A DNA stretch of 60,000 bases from Membranipora membranacea (taxonomy: Eukaryota > Bryozoa > Gymnolaemata > Cheilostomatida > Membraniporidae): assembly GCA_914767715.1 (NCBI GenBank), contig OU612066.1, forward strand, positions 18,948,283 to 19,008,282, written 5' to 3'. Position 1 is the stretch's first letter, and every line of letters begins with the position of its first letter. Below, piece after piece: positions 9,401-21,724 of this stretch. Under the pieces are notes generated by a model. That model was given only the letters and a program-made list of their open reading frames with translations. It was not told the DNA's origin and searched no databases. Both the position numbers and the translations under genes were made by a program.

Positions 9401-12400
9401 GAGATTCTCTGCTCTGTTTGTAGATATCAGCTGTATATGCAGCTGAGGAGAGATGCCTATCACGGTAGACTTGTCCCTAGGCCTTGTGATATACCTCATT
9501 TATGCGCCCTCATCATCCAAGGTAAATACTGCGAATAGCTACCATCTAGAAACAGCAGGTAATTCTGAAATGCTCAATTGAGTACATCTGAATGAGGAAT
9601 GGGGTTATGTGATGGCATGTAATGTGCTCTTAAATATGTGGCATGCAATGTGTTATACATTTAAGGTAAGTGCTACCGTTGTCACTAATGATAAAACCAT
9701 CACAGAAAACGATGGGTGGATCGTTTTCTGATATGAATATATTGCAGTTGTACAGTGATCATGTATTCATAGGAATTATAAAGAAGACTGCGGCTATCTA
9801 GCTAGTGGTGTGAATGGGATATGTATACATGAGTGGGCTGTCAGACAGAAATATATGACTGCGTCTATCACTATATCATCACATCATCATCATTAACTCG
9901 ACCTGAAAATTGGATAATTAACATCAACTGATAAAATTGCTGTTGATGAGATGTGGGGTTGGTTTTGCGCTGTGACAATGTATTTGGCATGCACTGGAAG
10001 TTGTTAGTGGGCAAGAAAGTCTAGGTTTACTTGTTTTTATTGCATATTCCGCTCCTTCTACTCACCTTGCTTGATTGAGAAATGGCAATGGGATTTGAGA
10101 TTAATTTGTTTGGGCCAAGTGGTGTGGATAAAGTCAGATTATCATGGGCACTCTTCAAGTAAGCTACTAGTAAATATTGTGACCAAATATATGAATTTTT
10201 ATCACATTATCCCTATTAAGCAACAAATGATGGATACTGATACTGATATTTGCTCAAGGTATATATATGGGAGTGATTGACTTGTTGACTGATAACTGAA
10301 CATAACTGCACCTACTGTGCTCTTGCCGGTAGCGGTGGCAGTATTAGAATGGTACTTATGAGTATTATGGTCACACATGTTGTTTGTCGCAGTAGCCATG
10401 AATTCTTAGCTGGCTACCCATGGTACTAGCACCATAATTGTGATTATCTCAACTATTTGTGTAGACAACAAGTTACACGAGGTTAGTGTGCTTGTTGTTG
10501 ATTGCAATGAGATTTAACATGGAAACCCTCAGTCTGCATACAAGAAAATGTGATAGGCCGGCCATTCATCAAATGAAGCTGAAAGTTCTGAGAATAACGT
10601 TATCAATCTAGTTCATTATTAGGTTGCAAATCACACAGATTGTGTCTAGGTAGTGAATGATGTGATGATTGGTTGCAAAACTCTGATGTCGCATGAGATA
10701 ATTTTCAGAAACTTTACAATATTCTTTCTTGCATCTTGTAAATAATGTGACCCTCCTGAATTACAATTACAATACAACTACTTGGCTTTCATTATTGATG
10801 ATGCTCCTCATTTACAATCAGCCATATGTATCGCTAGTAATTTACAAACAAAAATTGAATTATTATTGATTAACCCACATCATCACATCATGGCAGCAGC
10901 AATTTCCTTGTAAAGTGATTGATTTTCTGCATGCTGATTTGTTCAGCAATTACTGTGCTAATAAAATAATTATGATTTTTAAAGTGCAAAGACGGGTATA
11001 AAAGGCACATTCAACGTGAAGCGATCACCCAGCCAAATCAAATTCAAATGGGGTTAGCAGCATATAAATTCCTCCTGCTTTTTCGGAAATAAGAGGAGCA
11101 GTAGTGAATTTTTTTTGATGGGAATGGGATGTGCTGAAGTGGAGTTCTGTGGTTCACATGCCCAATGAAGTTTTATTCCAAAAATCGCATCGGATGTGGT
11201 GAAAATACATCAAAATCACCCAGTTCTAAAGATTTCAAATCATCCGCTTCAAAATATATTGGTCATTGAATTCCATATCTGGAATAGCATCATTAGCTTT
11301 CTTTTGCAAAACAAAGGGCTTGCAAAAATAGCCAGTCCCTAGTAGCAATCTAGAAATGCCCTAATCATCGACACTGTAGGGGTATAATTACTGTTTGCAA
11401 CATTGTAAACAAGACAATTTCTCAGGCTAATTATTCATGCTACTAGGGACAGCCAATCAGATAACAGTCAGATGGGTCCCTGTGTTTAGTGTCCTAACCG
11501 TATAACGCTATGATACTATTTCCATTCTAAGAGAAGAATCTAATTCAGTGATACTGGCTCTTATTGGTCGATTTTGACATTTATGAATTATGTCTTAGAG
11601 GTTGCCTAGATACCGTTGTCAAGTTTGAAATTGAATGCCGTAATAAAATCCTATAAACCCAAGTGTGATGAGCTAACATAACAATAGCTATATCATACAC
11701 AGCTATTCAACTTTATTTATGGGTGTCTGTAGTTTAAGCGCTCAAACGGTGGCGGGATGCTGGTAGAGGCATTTCATTATCAACCACTTTCTCTGGTTGA
11801 TAATGAAATGCCTCTACCAGCATCTCGTCACCGTTTGAGCGCTTAAACTAGGGTGTCGCAAATCACAATTTCTTATATAACACACTTGACCACTTCAGAA
11901 AAATATCAAGTCCTTTACATGTAAAACCCAAATGCAACGTGGACTGGCCAGTCTCCACCTCTAATTACACTGATCAGCCATTGGTCTTCCTTGTCACTAA
12001 ACACGATTTATACATGTAGGCTCCCCCCCCCCCCCCCCCCTATTTAGCCCCTGTCATTAACTACTATTTGCAGTATATTTCTATTGAGATATTTCTTCGA
12101 TTAATAAATTTCAAGTAGAGTACAATGGAAAGGGACGGAGCACTAGTTAGTGTGAGACAATTGTCGGCTGATAGGCTTTGCAAAGCCAGCTCACCAACTT
12201 TAAGTATAGATTACAAGCTGCATCAGGCAATCCACAAGCTGTGTCTCTGTCTCTATTTTGGTATACTGTCGCTATTTTTGGGAGCTGATATTATGAGGCT
12301 TGAATTGTATTCACTTGGAGAGAGTTTCCAATCTAGCCTATCTAAAGTTCTAGTCGAGCCTTCATACTGTTCATATGTGGAACGTGATATTTTTACTTCA

Positions 12401-15400
12401 GGATTTAAAGTCTTGTTCCATGAGGTCCTTGCCTGAAATGTTAATCTGTATTGTACGAGCATTTTTCTTTACAAATCCAAAAAATTTGTTGCTGCCCACT
12501 AAGAAATGATGTAAGTTTGTCTTGCTATCAGAAAGTATTGCAAAAACATATTTATACTTTGTCTAAACTAGATGATTTCATTCAAACAGACAGTCCCAAG
12601 CTCCCTGATTCAAACAGACAGTCCCAAGCTCCCTGATTCAAGCTGCTTTATTAACTTGGGAATTTGTAAAAATAAACTCTCTATTCATAGCCGAACTGGG
12701 TGATCATGATGATATTGAGTTGGATGGAGGATTTACTAAAGATATTGATCTTATGCCAAAGGCGTCCACCTCTCAGGAGGAGAAAATTATGTTATCTTAC
12801 CGAGAGCTCAGGTAAATATTGAGAATGGGTAAATCAGTTATCAATTCCATCCATGTTCAAGAAGGTACAAGCCTTTATACCTGAACTTTATACTCCACAC
12901 ACAACAGGTCTCAAACTTATGCAAAAATTAACAAAATTGCAATTATCTTATTTCGAAGTGTTGACTCTGAAATGGAAAGAACTGCCTGAATGATCATTAT
13001 TCACAATAGGAAAATTTATAAGCTCAGAGTTGTAAATAATATTTAAGATGGCTATCCCCATGGCATTCATTATAAGCTATCTCTTCTACTCCATGAGATT
13101 CGAGTCAGCATATCAAAACTAACTGTCGATACAAATTATTGTATAACAACAAACCAGGTGTACCCTGAGCTGGTCATCAATATGAGTGCAGGTTCTACTG
13201 ACATCATTTAAGCTAGCATCAAATAAGATGAAGTTTATACTGCCCACGCTGTTTGATCTTAATAAAATGGTCCTTTTGGAATTTTGATCAATAAATAATC
13301 TATATATCTTAGTTGTTTGGTCATCTCGGAAATCCCTTAATTATTCAGTGCGAAATATCAGCCACAAATCCTTCATAGTTACTTTTTAAGAGTTTTGCTC
13401 AGTCCAACCCAAACGGTTCAGCTCTGTGGATACAGCCCAGGTGTTTAGACTTGACAGCATGACTTCACTTACCTGTTTAGCCACTTCAGTGACCATGTCT
13501 TATTCCCCATTCTAACAATAGCTCAGTCTAACAGTACACATTCTAACAGTACCCATTGTAACAGTAGCCAATGTTAATAGTAGCCTATGCTTATAATGTA
13601 TGTATGTTGCTTTACTTTCTTTAGTGGACTAACACCTGCAGATACCGAAGTTAGATTTATAGACAAAGTGAGAAATCTAGAGACATATGGTATTGACCCT
13701 CAACCTGCAAAGGTAGTTCTTGTTTAATGGCTGTAGGGCATAGCCTTCACATTTTCAGCTTTGCTGATTTGTTCTGTGCCAGATGAGGAGGTAATATGTA
13801 GACATACGGTTATGATTTATGTGGAGCCCAAACTATGATGATTTAGGTGTAGTATGTCAATGTTATTTATGTCTAGTAGAGAAATTATGTAAAATATTGA
13901 CACTCGATTTGAAAATGATCATGGGTAAACTAACTACTTAAAAAGGTAGACAGGTGTTTTAAATGCGAAAAAACCACTTCTTTGGCAGGACATTGCAGAG
14001 GTTGTATATTATGCAAACTTGTTAAAAGTTCCTAATTGTGATCAGATTCCTGTATAAACCCTTTGATTTTGAGCATGTGCAATAAATCAGGAAAAAGTAA
14101 GAGCTCTATCTTATAGTGTGAGAGTCAATCATCATGTATAACACGAGGTTACACGTCCTGCAGTGGTGGCTGCTGACTAAACAATATGTTTGTACGACGT
14201 CAAAACTGCTCTAATCCTGACCTTAAATATTTTTCTGGCATTTCATGAAAAAAATGTTTATTTTTAGTAAAGGTGTTTTTCATGCTATGGCTGCCCAATT
14301 TTGCTCTGTAGAAGAAAAGGTGTTACAAAACCTCTGGTTCCCTTCTACTTTAACTACTTTAACTACCCATTCTCCGGGATGCGGTTAGCGATGGAACCTT
14401 GCGATTTTAACCAACGATTTTTAACCAACGAGATGATCTGTGCTCATTTTGTCTTGAGCTGTGCCAATAGTCTTGAGAAATCGCCTTGTGAAATCTTGAA
14501 ATTACTTTGTGACTTTGTGGCAGAGTGTTTGCATTATGTCACAGAAGAAAAATCGATCAACATCATACATTAGCTTTTATTTGGTTACTATTAAAAATTT
14601 GGATCTCTGAGGTGCTACTGCTATTGCTATTGCCATCATGTGACAATTTTTTTCCATAGACCAGGTTGAGCTATAAAGTTGACCGATTGGATTTGAGATA
14701 TGCGTAATACAAGTTGGCAACCTATAACTATGTTTCTATGGGCCAATCTAGGCAAGTTCAAGTCCCAACAGCGGTAGATGGTTTCGAGGTTTAAGCTCCA
14801 TCTCTGACGATGTAAACTGGTGCAATTTTCTAGGTTGAAACTCGCCGGAAGGGGGGAGGGCGTTGGGCGGGGGCAAATGTCTTGGGGGGGGGGGGGGTTC
14901 AGACTAGGTCGAACCAAGTGGTGACAACTTAATTCTATCTAGATTGAGCTAAAAATGCACATACACATGCATATTATGTTTTTTCATGTAATCTTGTTTC
15001 AAGGAGCATATCTAGGAGCATATAGTGGCATTCAGCGTTCTGTTATCATTGAGTCATTGTTATTCTGATATCAGGCAAGCAAATCTGCTGCAAGCCTGGT
15101 AGATCTCTACTCATTGAATTCAGTAGATAAGTCAGTTAACTGAATAAGACTGGTCACTCAAAATTGTCACCTCTTGGGCAAAATTATAAATTGAAAATAA
15201 TATGCTGTGCCTTGTATGTCCTGCAACCAATATGTTTAAGCTGAAACTAGCCCCTCCCTCATGGCGCAGGCGAATTGAAAAGAGAAACTTTTAAATAAAA
15301 CTGGTCCCTGCCTCGTCTTATATGTAAATATCGAATAAAATAAAAACACCTGCCTCATCATGTCATGCAGCAATCAACAAAAAATATTTTAACATGTAAA

Positions 15401-18400
15401 AATAAAATATTTCCCTGCCTCACGGCCAGTCGAGTCCTCTGCTGACACAGATCTTTTAATTTAGTTTTTTTTCGAACTCTGTTCTTTCTAATTCATTTCA
15501 GGAACACTTGAGCGATTTGATGGTCTTTGTCTGTTTGTTTTAGGATAAATCCACTGAAGAATCGCTGCACATCGGTGCAAATCATGCAGGCATATCTATG
15601 TTCCAGAATTTCAGAAGAACTAAGCTTCTCAAATGGTTGGTACTGTACACACTTGAGGAGTGCAGGAGGAAAACTTTCCCATTTGACGCATGCTTGAAAT
15701 AGCCAACTTCAGAGCTAGCTAACATTTACTCACCCTCATAACTTTACATAGGCTCCCACCCATAGACTTTATATATACTTATAATATATTAAGTCTATGC
15801 TTCGACCTAAACTATCCAAAATTAAATTGTTTGTTATTAAACTTGCTACCATTTACTTCTCTAGGGTAATTATACATAATATAAATTATACATAATATAA
15901 ATTAGGAATCTGATCCAGCAGGTTACATTCTATCTTGATTGGATGTGCTGAAGTTTGCAGCAATAGATATCTGATGATTCAAATCTTAACCTCAAACCCA
16001 TGACTAGTTACAGAAATGCTTATAATGAGCTGGCGGGGATAGCTGGTTCCTGCCACAGTTTATAACACATCAATTCCCTACAATGATTCTCCGGTATTGC
16101 AAAATTAAAATAATCCCTTCACCGTATAACTGCCAAAAATTAGGGCCTGCTGCTGAAGATTGTCTCAAAAAATATTATTCTTGTTCTCAACTTGTATGTT
16201 TTAGGGAGAACTTTGTCAAGTGTAATGTAGATGGTAGAGTTGTGAACATAAGCTTGTTTTACAGCAATTTGGATGAGGTATGTTAAATGCTTATTATTAT
16301 TTCAAGATACTATAAAAGAAATGTTTCCAAAATGTGAAATACTCCTCTTCATTTTGTAGTTGGTTTTCTGCTCTTGTTGCACTCTCTTCCAACCTTCCTA
16401 TAATCTCATTTTCTTCTCGCTCAGCTCAGTGCTATCTACTAAACTCTTAGAATCCTGAATATGATGTAAATCTGTGGCCAACAGCTACAAAGCAGTCATT
16501 GGATTGGTCTGCTATTCATTCTTAAAAACATTTCGAATTTCTACACCTAAAATTCAGTTGACAGTTAGGTCGTGTATTATTAACTTAATGCTTAGAGTGA
16601 GAATGGTAGTTCAAGCAGGGAGGATGGTATATCCCACCCTCCCTGGTCCAAGGTATTTATTCGTCGCAGGTGACTGGGAATTATCTTCCCTATTTGTTCC
16701 TTGTTACCTGGAACATGTAACATTGGTCGGTCAAACTTTCTAATCTCAAATATACCAGTTGCAGCAGGCATGCTGGTAACTGGTGTCTGCATTTTCATCT
16801 ATTTGGGAAGTATCAGACCAGTATGGGGCACAACAGCTACAAGAGTGTGCACCTGAAATCTATTGTCACACTACTCTGCTTTTCATTTCTCTGCTTGTTT
16901 CTCTTTCATCACAGAAACACAAGAAGCAGTCTTTGAAGTATAAATGCCCTGATGAACACACAGCTAAGTTCTTGTGGATGAACATATTAGATCAACACGC
17001 TTTTTTCAACCTCACATCTCACCATCAGGCTAAACCCATCAAGTCTGGAGGCCTGTTCAAAAGGAGTAACAAGTTTCGCTTCAGGTAACTAAGCATTCCA
17101 AGCTATCCTTTTATAGTAAAAAAGTGATTGATCCCTGTAATTTGTTGGGGTCAGTGTAAAATAAAGACTGAGATCACTGTGCCGCTTCACTGTGACTGAG
17201 ATCACTGTGCCGCTTCACTGTGACTGAGATCACTGTGACTGAGATCACTGTGCCAGAGATCACTGTGACTGAGATCACTGTGCCGCTTCACTGTGACTGA
17301 GATCACTGTGACTGAGATCACTGTGACTGAGATCAATGTGACTGAGATCACTGTGCCTGAGATCACTGTGACTGAGACCACTGTGCCTGAGATCACTGTG
17401 CCTGAGATCACTGTGACTGAGATCACTGTGACTGAGATCACTGTGACTGAGATCACTGTGCCACTGCCTTCACAATGTCTCGGCGGTAGTATGCTCTACC
17501 TACAAAATACCCTAGAGGAGTAAATAATATTAGCTAGAATTTAGTTTAGCTTGTTCGGGATAACCTGATATTAGCTAGCCCAAACTTTGCTAGCTAAGGT
17601 GTGAAAAGGTGCACTTTCCCTCCTGCTACTTGACTGATCTACGGTAGCAGCGGTGCAAAGGATGCTGGTAGATGCTAGGTGATCATTTGTTAACTAGTAG
17701 ATATAGAGGTTCTCACAAGAGCAATTAGGCCGAATTTTTTTTGTTTTGACCCTTAATTGCAATAAGTTTCACACTGTCACATATAGTATACAGTATGATT
17801 TGAGCTAACAATGTTCGGAAGCCGAGTTGACCTTGAAACTTTACATTTTATTGACATTCTCCTTCATGTGGCAGAAAAATGATTATGAGCATGATTGTTA
17901 TTTTTTTATCAGTGGCCGTGTTTATGACGAAGTAGTGAATGATAGTAACAAGATAGCACGCATGCCTCCTAGCTTCATCAGGGCTTCATCCCTGTCCCTC
18001 AACAGAAGTCTCAGTATTCGCAGTACGTCCAGCCGGAGACTAGCACCTCCATCAAACAGATATAGTATGGGAGCCATGCCACATAGTCAGTGTGAGTATC
18101 CCTCGATAAGATGCTTCTGGTGATACAAAGCTATGTTTCCAATAGGACACTTTCTGTCTCCCCTGGCTGTAATGATTCAGGTTGGTTATGATTCAGAAAA
18201 AAACGGTCCATTAAAACACTAAAGAGTCTCAAACTTTGATGTTTTATTGTTCATCTGGACTGGAATTGTCAGTTATAACAGTGTGAAAACTGGAAACATC
18301 ATAAGACACATTATAAGGTAACCTATATATTTTTAGCACTGCCAATAGGATTTAAAGGGGATTTGATCTCTGGTGATCAGTCTTCCCACTTGGCTCTTGG

Positions 18401-19840
18401 ATTGAGCTCATCAGAAGTGCCAAAAAACACACAAAGTAACCAGCCCAATTCGCCATCCGAAAAAACCGGAAATGAAGGACACAGCCATCCCCCAGATGAG
18501 CTGCTGCTGGAAGAAGACAGACTCACCCAGACTAGATATGACGAAACAGACCTCTCTGATCTTACAGGTTTTTTTGTTGATCTACTTCTTTACTCCAATC
18601 CTTAATCCAGTACCAAGCCATAGGAGTGCACTGTGCTTGGGTTGTAGTGTAACTATCTGTTCACTGAGCAAGCGACTAGGTTCACATTCATCGGCTCATA
18701 CAGCATGCATCAATATTTATGATTGAGACTAAACTGAGGTTATGCTTCATTCTTCTGCTGAGCCGGATAGATGGTTAGATTTTCAAAATCAAAGAATACA
18801 TAGCAGTTTTTTGAATGAAAGTTAAGAGCCTTCACACTAAACACATAACCTAGATAGGTAAATAGACTGTGATTATTATGATTGTAGGGAATGAAGACCT
18901 AAATGATTCCCAATCAGCCTGTGACTCAGATGATCACAGTATATACTCAGGGATAAGATTATTATCTCCTCAAAGATCTGCAGCGTCTGTAGTCGACATA
19001 TGCACCCCGAGCTCTAAGCCGCCTCTATTCTCCAGTACTCCAGTGTCTGTATTCCCAAGTACAACAAGCCATTCCTCTAATCAGCCCATGTCTAAACCAC
19101 AACCACCACCAACTGTGCTGCCTGGTAACTTTTCAGAACCAACGATAAATTCTGACGCAGGCCTTGACTCGATGCTGGATATTACGACCCAATCCAAGCC
19201 TAACTCAATATTGGAGCCTATGTCACTTGTCCCTACAGAAACTGTCAATATGTCTGCTGCTCCAAAGTTCCCTCCGGAGATCATCATCACTGAAGACGAT
19301 GAAGAAGAAGGGAGTAGAATGGAACAAGGAAATCCGATCACAATATCTGCTAACAATAATAATAGCCCCATAGAGCCCCCTGTAGTAGATGGCTTGTTTG
19401 TCTACCCAGACGATGTCGATGAAGAAATTCATGTTCAATTCGCTGAGCCAATCAGCACTGAGTTTGTTGAACAGGATGACATATCAGCTGATGTAGAGCC
19501 TTCAGACCCGCTTAGCGAATCGACTCGTCAACAACTCAAGTTATCTCTTGATAAACTTGGAGATATGTCAGACTCTTCCACTGAGCCTACTCCCAAAACT
19601 ATCCCTCCTGTTAACAGTAGCTTGCCTACAGCCTCGCCTAATCAAACAGCAGGTTTGGTTTTCAAACTACTACTGACTCTTTGGCTACTCCTCGTAGCAG
19701 CAGTTGTGGTTTTTGAGACTAACCTGTTGAGAGATAATGACTTTGTTAGCAGCCTGGATGTGCTGTTTTATAAGCCTCTGAAGGCCACCTTGTTTGGGCT
19801 CAACACGGGTAGTGAGTATGTGTCTTCTGGAAACAGCTAA
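6485..19840 (+). CDS. FERM domain protein of the FRMD3/FRMD5 type with C-terminal membrane segment
   Basis: Thirteen exons close in frame to 774 residues: 6485-6577, 7645-7749, 8045-8087, 8380-8458, 9424-9521, 12691-12811, 13625-13712, 15544-15635, 16205-16277, 16915-17084, 17913-18091, 18337-18567, 18888-19840. The FERM lobes run from about residue 12 to 325 (landmarks YYFGLRF, FRVRYYP and LETYGIDP, the last typical of FRMD3/5), followed by an FA-like linker rich in Ser/Arg. The last exon encodes an acidic Ser/Pro/Thr-rich tail and one hydrophobic segment at about 713-732, with about 40 residues after it, as in FRMD3/FRMD5. The family links membrane proteins to the cytoskeleton. It is longer than the vertebrate relatives (about 570-600) because of the tail. 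FRMD3 and FRMD5 cannot be told apart here. AATAAA at 20014. Confidence 0.88.
6671..6694. mobile_element. Micro-palindromic insertion, CAAGGAGT family (24 bp)
   Basis: AAGGAGTGTC begins the element and CTCCTTGCG ends it. It is flanked by TCTTACC at 6664-6670 and 6695-6701, a perfect 7-bp duplication; the first C of the usual end is shared with the duplication. First intron of the FERM gene. Confidence 0.8.
6790..6817. mobile_element. Micro-palindromic insertion, CAGG...CCTG type (28 bp)
   Basis: CAGGAAGAATGGAATTCC opens an imperfect palindrome ending CTCCCTG. Flanks ATGAGTT (6783-6789) and GTGAGTT (6818-6824) match at 6 of 7 positions. Confidence 0.7.
6864..6884. mobile_element. Micro-palindromic insertion, CAAGGAGT family (21 bp)
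   Basis: CAAGGAGTA and TACTCCTTG surround a three-base centre. Flanks GTCTACT (6857-6863) and GTCTATG (6885-6891) share the first five of seven positions. Confidence 0.7.
7040..7066. mobile_element. Micro-palindromic insertion, CAAGGAGT family (27 bp)
   Basis: CAAGGATTT opens and CTCCTTGCTG closes the element. It is flanked by GTTAGTT at 7033-7039 and 7067-7073, a perfect 7-bp duplication. Confidence 0.75.
8274..8292. mobile_element. Micro-palindromic insertion, CAAGGAGT family (19 bp)
   Basis: The whole element is CAAGGAG, five bases, CTCCTTG. It is flanked by CTATAAC at 8267-8273 and 8293-8299, a perfect 7-bp duplication. It is the smallest copy in the window. FERM gene intron 3, about 80 bases before exon 4. 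Confidence 0.9.
8864..8907. repeat. (CTAT)n microsatellite
   Basis: Interrupted CTAT tetranucleotide run in the fourth intron of the FERM gene. Confidence 0.85.
9703..9730. repeat. 28-bp palindrome (CAGAAAACGAT arms)
   Basis: Perfect 11-bp arms, CAGAAAACGAT and its complement, surround GGGTGG. It has CA...TG ends like the micro-insertions, but the flanks show no convincing direct repeat, so insertion is not shown. Confidence 0.6.
11728..11850. mobile_element. 123-bp near-perfect palindromic element with 7-bp duplication
   Basis: Two arms of about 57 bases, starting TAGTTTAAGCGCTCAAACGG and ending with the complement, are separated by about seven bases and differ at only a few positions. GGGTGTC occurs at 11721-11727 and 11851-11857, directly flanking the element. 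A foldback MITE in FERM gene intron 5; the near identity of the arms suggests it is young. Confidence 0.8.
12023..12040. repeat. Poly-C tract (18 bases)
   Basis: Uninterrupted run of C in an intron. Similar poly-G runs of 14 lie at 14884-14897 and 20938-20951. Confidence 0.9.
12580..12642. repeat. Tandem 28-bp unit: target repeat plus micro-element
   Basis: The order is ATTCAAA, a 21-bp body (CAGACAG...GCTCCCTG), ATTCAAA, the identical 21-bp body, ATTCAAG. The body has CAG/CTG ends and the flanking words are 7 bp long, so it reads as a micro-insertion with its target duplication that was then duplicated in tandem. It lies about 50 bases before FERM exon 6. Confidence 0.7.
13513..13590. repeat. 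Degenerate short tandem repeat (TCTAACAGTA-like units)
   Basis: Four to six diverged copies of about 15-16 bp with the core TAACAGTA, just before FERM exon 7. Confidence 0.6.
15240..15425. repeat. Degenerate repeat of about 60 bp (CCCTGCCTCATGG ... AAAATAAAA)
   Basis: Three or four diverged units, each with a CCTGCCTC-like word followed by an A-rich segment with AAATAAAA. The units vary in length. FERM gene intron 7. Confidence 0.45.
15761..15799. mobile_element. Micro-palindromic insertion, CATAGAC type (39 bp)
   Basis: CATAGACTT and AAGTCTATG ends surround an AT-rich centre. Flanks CTCCCACC (15753-15760) and CTTCGACC (15800-15807) match at 6 of 8 positions. The ends resemble the element at 41171-41206. 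Confidence 0.65.
15869..15900. repeat. Tandem duplication of 16 bp
   Basis: Two exact copies of ATTATACATAATATAA in FERM gene intron 8. Confidence 0.85.
16616..16645. mobile_element. Micro-palindromic insertion, CAGGGAGGG family (30 bp)
   Basis: CAGGGAGGATGG opens and CCACCCTCCCTG closes an imperfect palindrome. Flanks GTTCAAG (16609-16615) and GTCCAAG (16646-16652) match at 6 of 7 positions. FERM gene intron 9. Confidence 0.8.
17161..17462. repeat. 15-bp minisatellite (GTGACTGAGATCACT)
   Basis: About 20 units of GTGACTGAGATCACT with variants GTGCCTGAGATCACT and a shortened GTGCCGCTTCACT unit that recurs. It lies in FERM gene intron 10, starting about 75 bases after exon 10. Open frames on both strands here are by-products of the 15-bp period. 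Confidence 0.95.
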
Positions 19841-20831
19841 GTTGACCTACAATGATTAATGTGGTGTAACACAGTGTATGGCTCACATGAATAGGAATGA
19901 AGTTGTACTTGAAATCTCTAACATTGTTTATCATTTTCTTCATTTTATCTCCTCGGGTCTGTACTTTTCGCAGACCTGATGTTTCCTGTTTAATCATTCA
20001 TCGATTCTATCATAATAAATGTTAATATTGAGAACCGTAAACCCCTCATTTGCAAACAGGGTTTGAAAACTGATTTTACCCTTTGATGTCTGCTTGGAAT
20101 CAAGTTTCCATCCTTAGGTAATGGCGTGTTGTTATCAATCAGCAAGTAAAATGCGCAATATCCAATATGCTTGTTATTGAATAGCTTTCTTCAGTCATTC
20201 CTGATTTGGTACTGGTGCACCATTCATCCGAGCCAGGACCTTGTGGAATGGTACTTAAAATACCGAGGTCCACTTCATGTTTGCACACCCCACACACAGT
20301 AAAATGAACCCACTCAGCCTCTGCGATATAAAGTGTAGCTGGGCTTCTAGCAGGCGTGAGTACTATGGGTACCTGTATCCAAGAGAAGGTAACTCTCACC
20401 CCTTTGAAGATGATGATGGGTTCAACCCTCCCTGGTTCAGCTCGCAGACTTGCTTATGATTAATGTCTCATCTTGATGGGTTTTTGTCAGTTACATTTTC
20501 TGTTGCAAAACCTTCCAGGTGGGCTTATTTCAAACGCATGGGTGATTAATTCGGACTGCTTTGTCTGCAGACCCTTCTGCCTCCATGGAAATAATGTTCT
20601 TTGTGATTTACAAATCCCGTTGTGAAATTTTTGACATCTTGTTACCTATTTTGCTTGTTCTATGCTGGTGCTGCGTAGGCTGGTTGGGCATTAAATATCT
20701 GTCCGAGTTATGCCCTTTCTTTCTGGGAGGGGACAACTTTACAGCATAACTAACATAAAAACATACTATGAAAATCTCTGCAAATTGCTCATTTCCGGTT
20801 TTACTAGGTAACATGTAAATATTAGCTTTGT

Positions 20832-20845
20832 GTTGCTATAGTAAC
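20832..20845. promoter_or_regulatory. RFX X-box
   Basis: GTTGCTATAGTAAC fits the X-box consensus GTHNYYATRRNAAC at every position. RFX factors bind such sites at ciliary genes. It lies 2.7 kb before the ZNF474-like start, farther than usual, but about 1.8 kb of that distance is transposon sequence. The function is inferred from the motif only. Confidence 0.35.
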
Positions 20846-21724
20846 GTAATGATAGGTGGAGGACTGCTGAGAAGTTTTTGACTATTACAGACACACTGGG
20901 TAAGATATATAGCCTGTCTGGACAAGCTTTGTTCGATGGGGGGGGGGGGGGTTGGGGTGAGGAAACATTATCGAATGAGGCATGAAGTGTTAATGTGAAA
21001 CTCGGCAGCTAATTTTAATATTGGGAGCACTGAACTTTCTGTGATTGAATCATTGATAGGCACATTGATGTACCTGAAAATGGTCTTCTTGGTTGATGGT
21101 ATAGTTACATCTTTGTGTCTGATAATGTCCTGTATATATGCTGTGTGTAATGATTAGTGTTGTGTCTCGATGATATGAGTATATTGGGAGAATTCTTATG
21201 AATTGGATAGTATGAGATGTTACTACTAAGGAAAGAGTGAGCTGATAGAATTGCTACTTTTATTCTCGATCCCAATATCACAACTGACGATAGTTAGGGG
21301 AACATTACATTATATATGATACTCATTAGTGATGCACAGCATTAAAAGGAACATTATTAACAAACCAGGGAAATTAATTGCTCATTATTTTTAACCAACA
21401 CAATCTACTTATAAATCAAGCATTAAGGTCCCGACATTCCTCTGGTAATGAAACCTTAATTAAAATGTCAAATCCAGATATAACAGCATATCATCTTGAC
21501 AAGCTTTGTTCGATTGGGGGTTGGGAAACATTGCCCCCCTCGCTCAAGTGTGGGGGGGCAAAACTGTCGTTTTAGATTCACCTAAATCCTCTAAAGAAAC
21601 CTCTGTTAACACGGATTAGTGTGTTCTAATGCAGACACGGCCGGGGCTTAATTGCCTATCGGGCTGCCAGGGTAGTTTTCTGTCCTTTTACCTGCCATGG
21701 TGTCAGCCAAGGCGTGGTAACATA

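Noticed and set aside
17202-17523. Open frames of repeated VTEIT and VISVT units on both strands
   Set aside because: By-product of the 15-bp minisatellite; it lies in an intron of the FERM gene.
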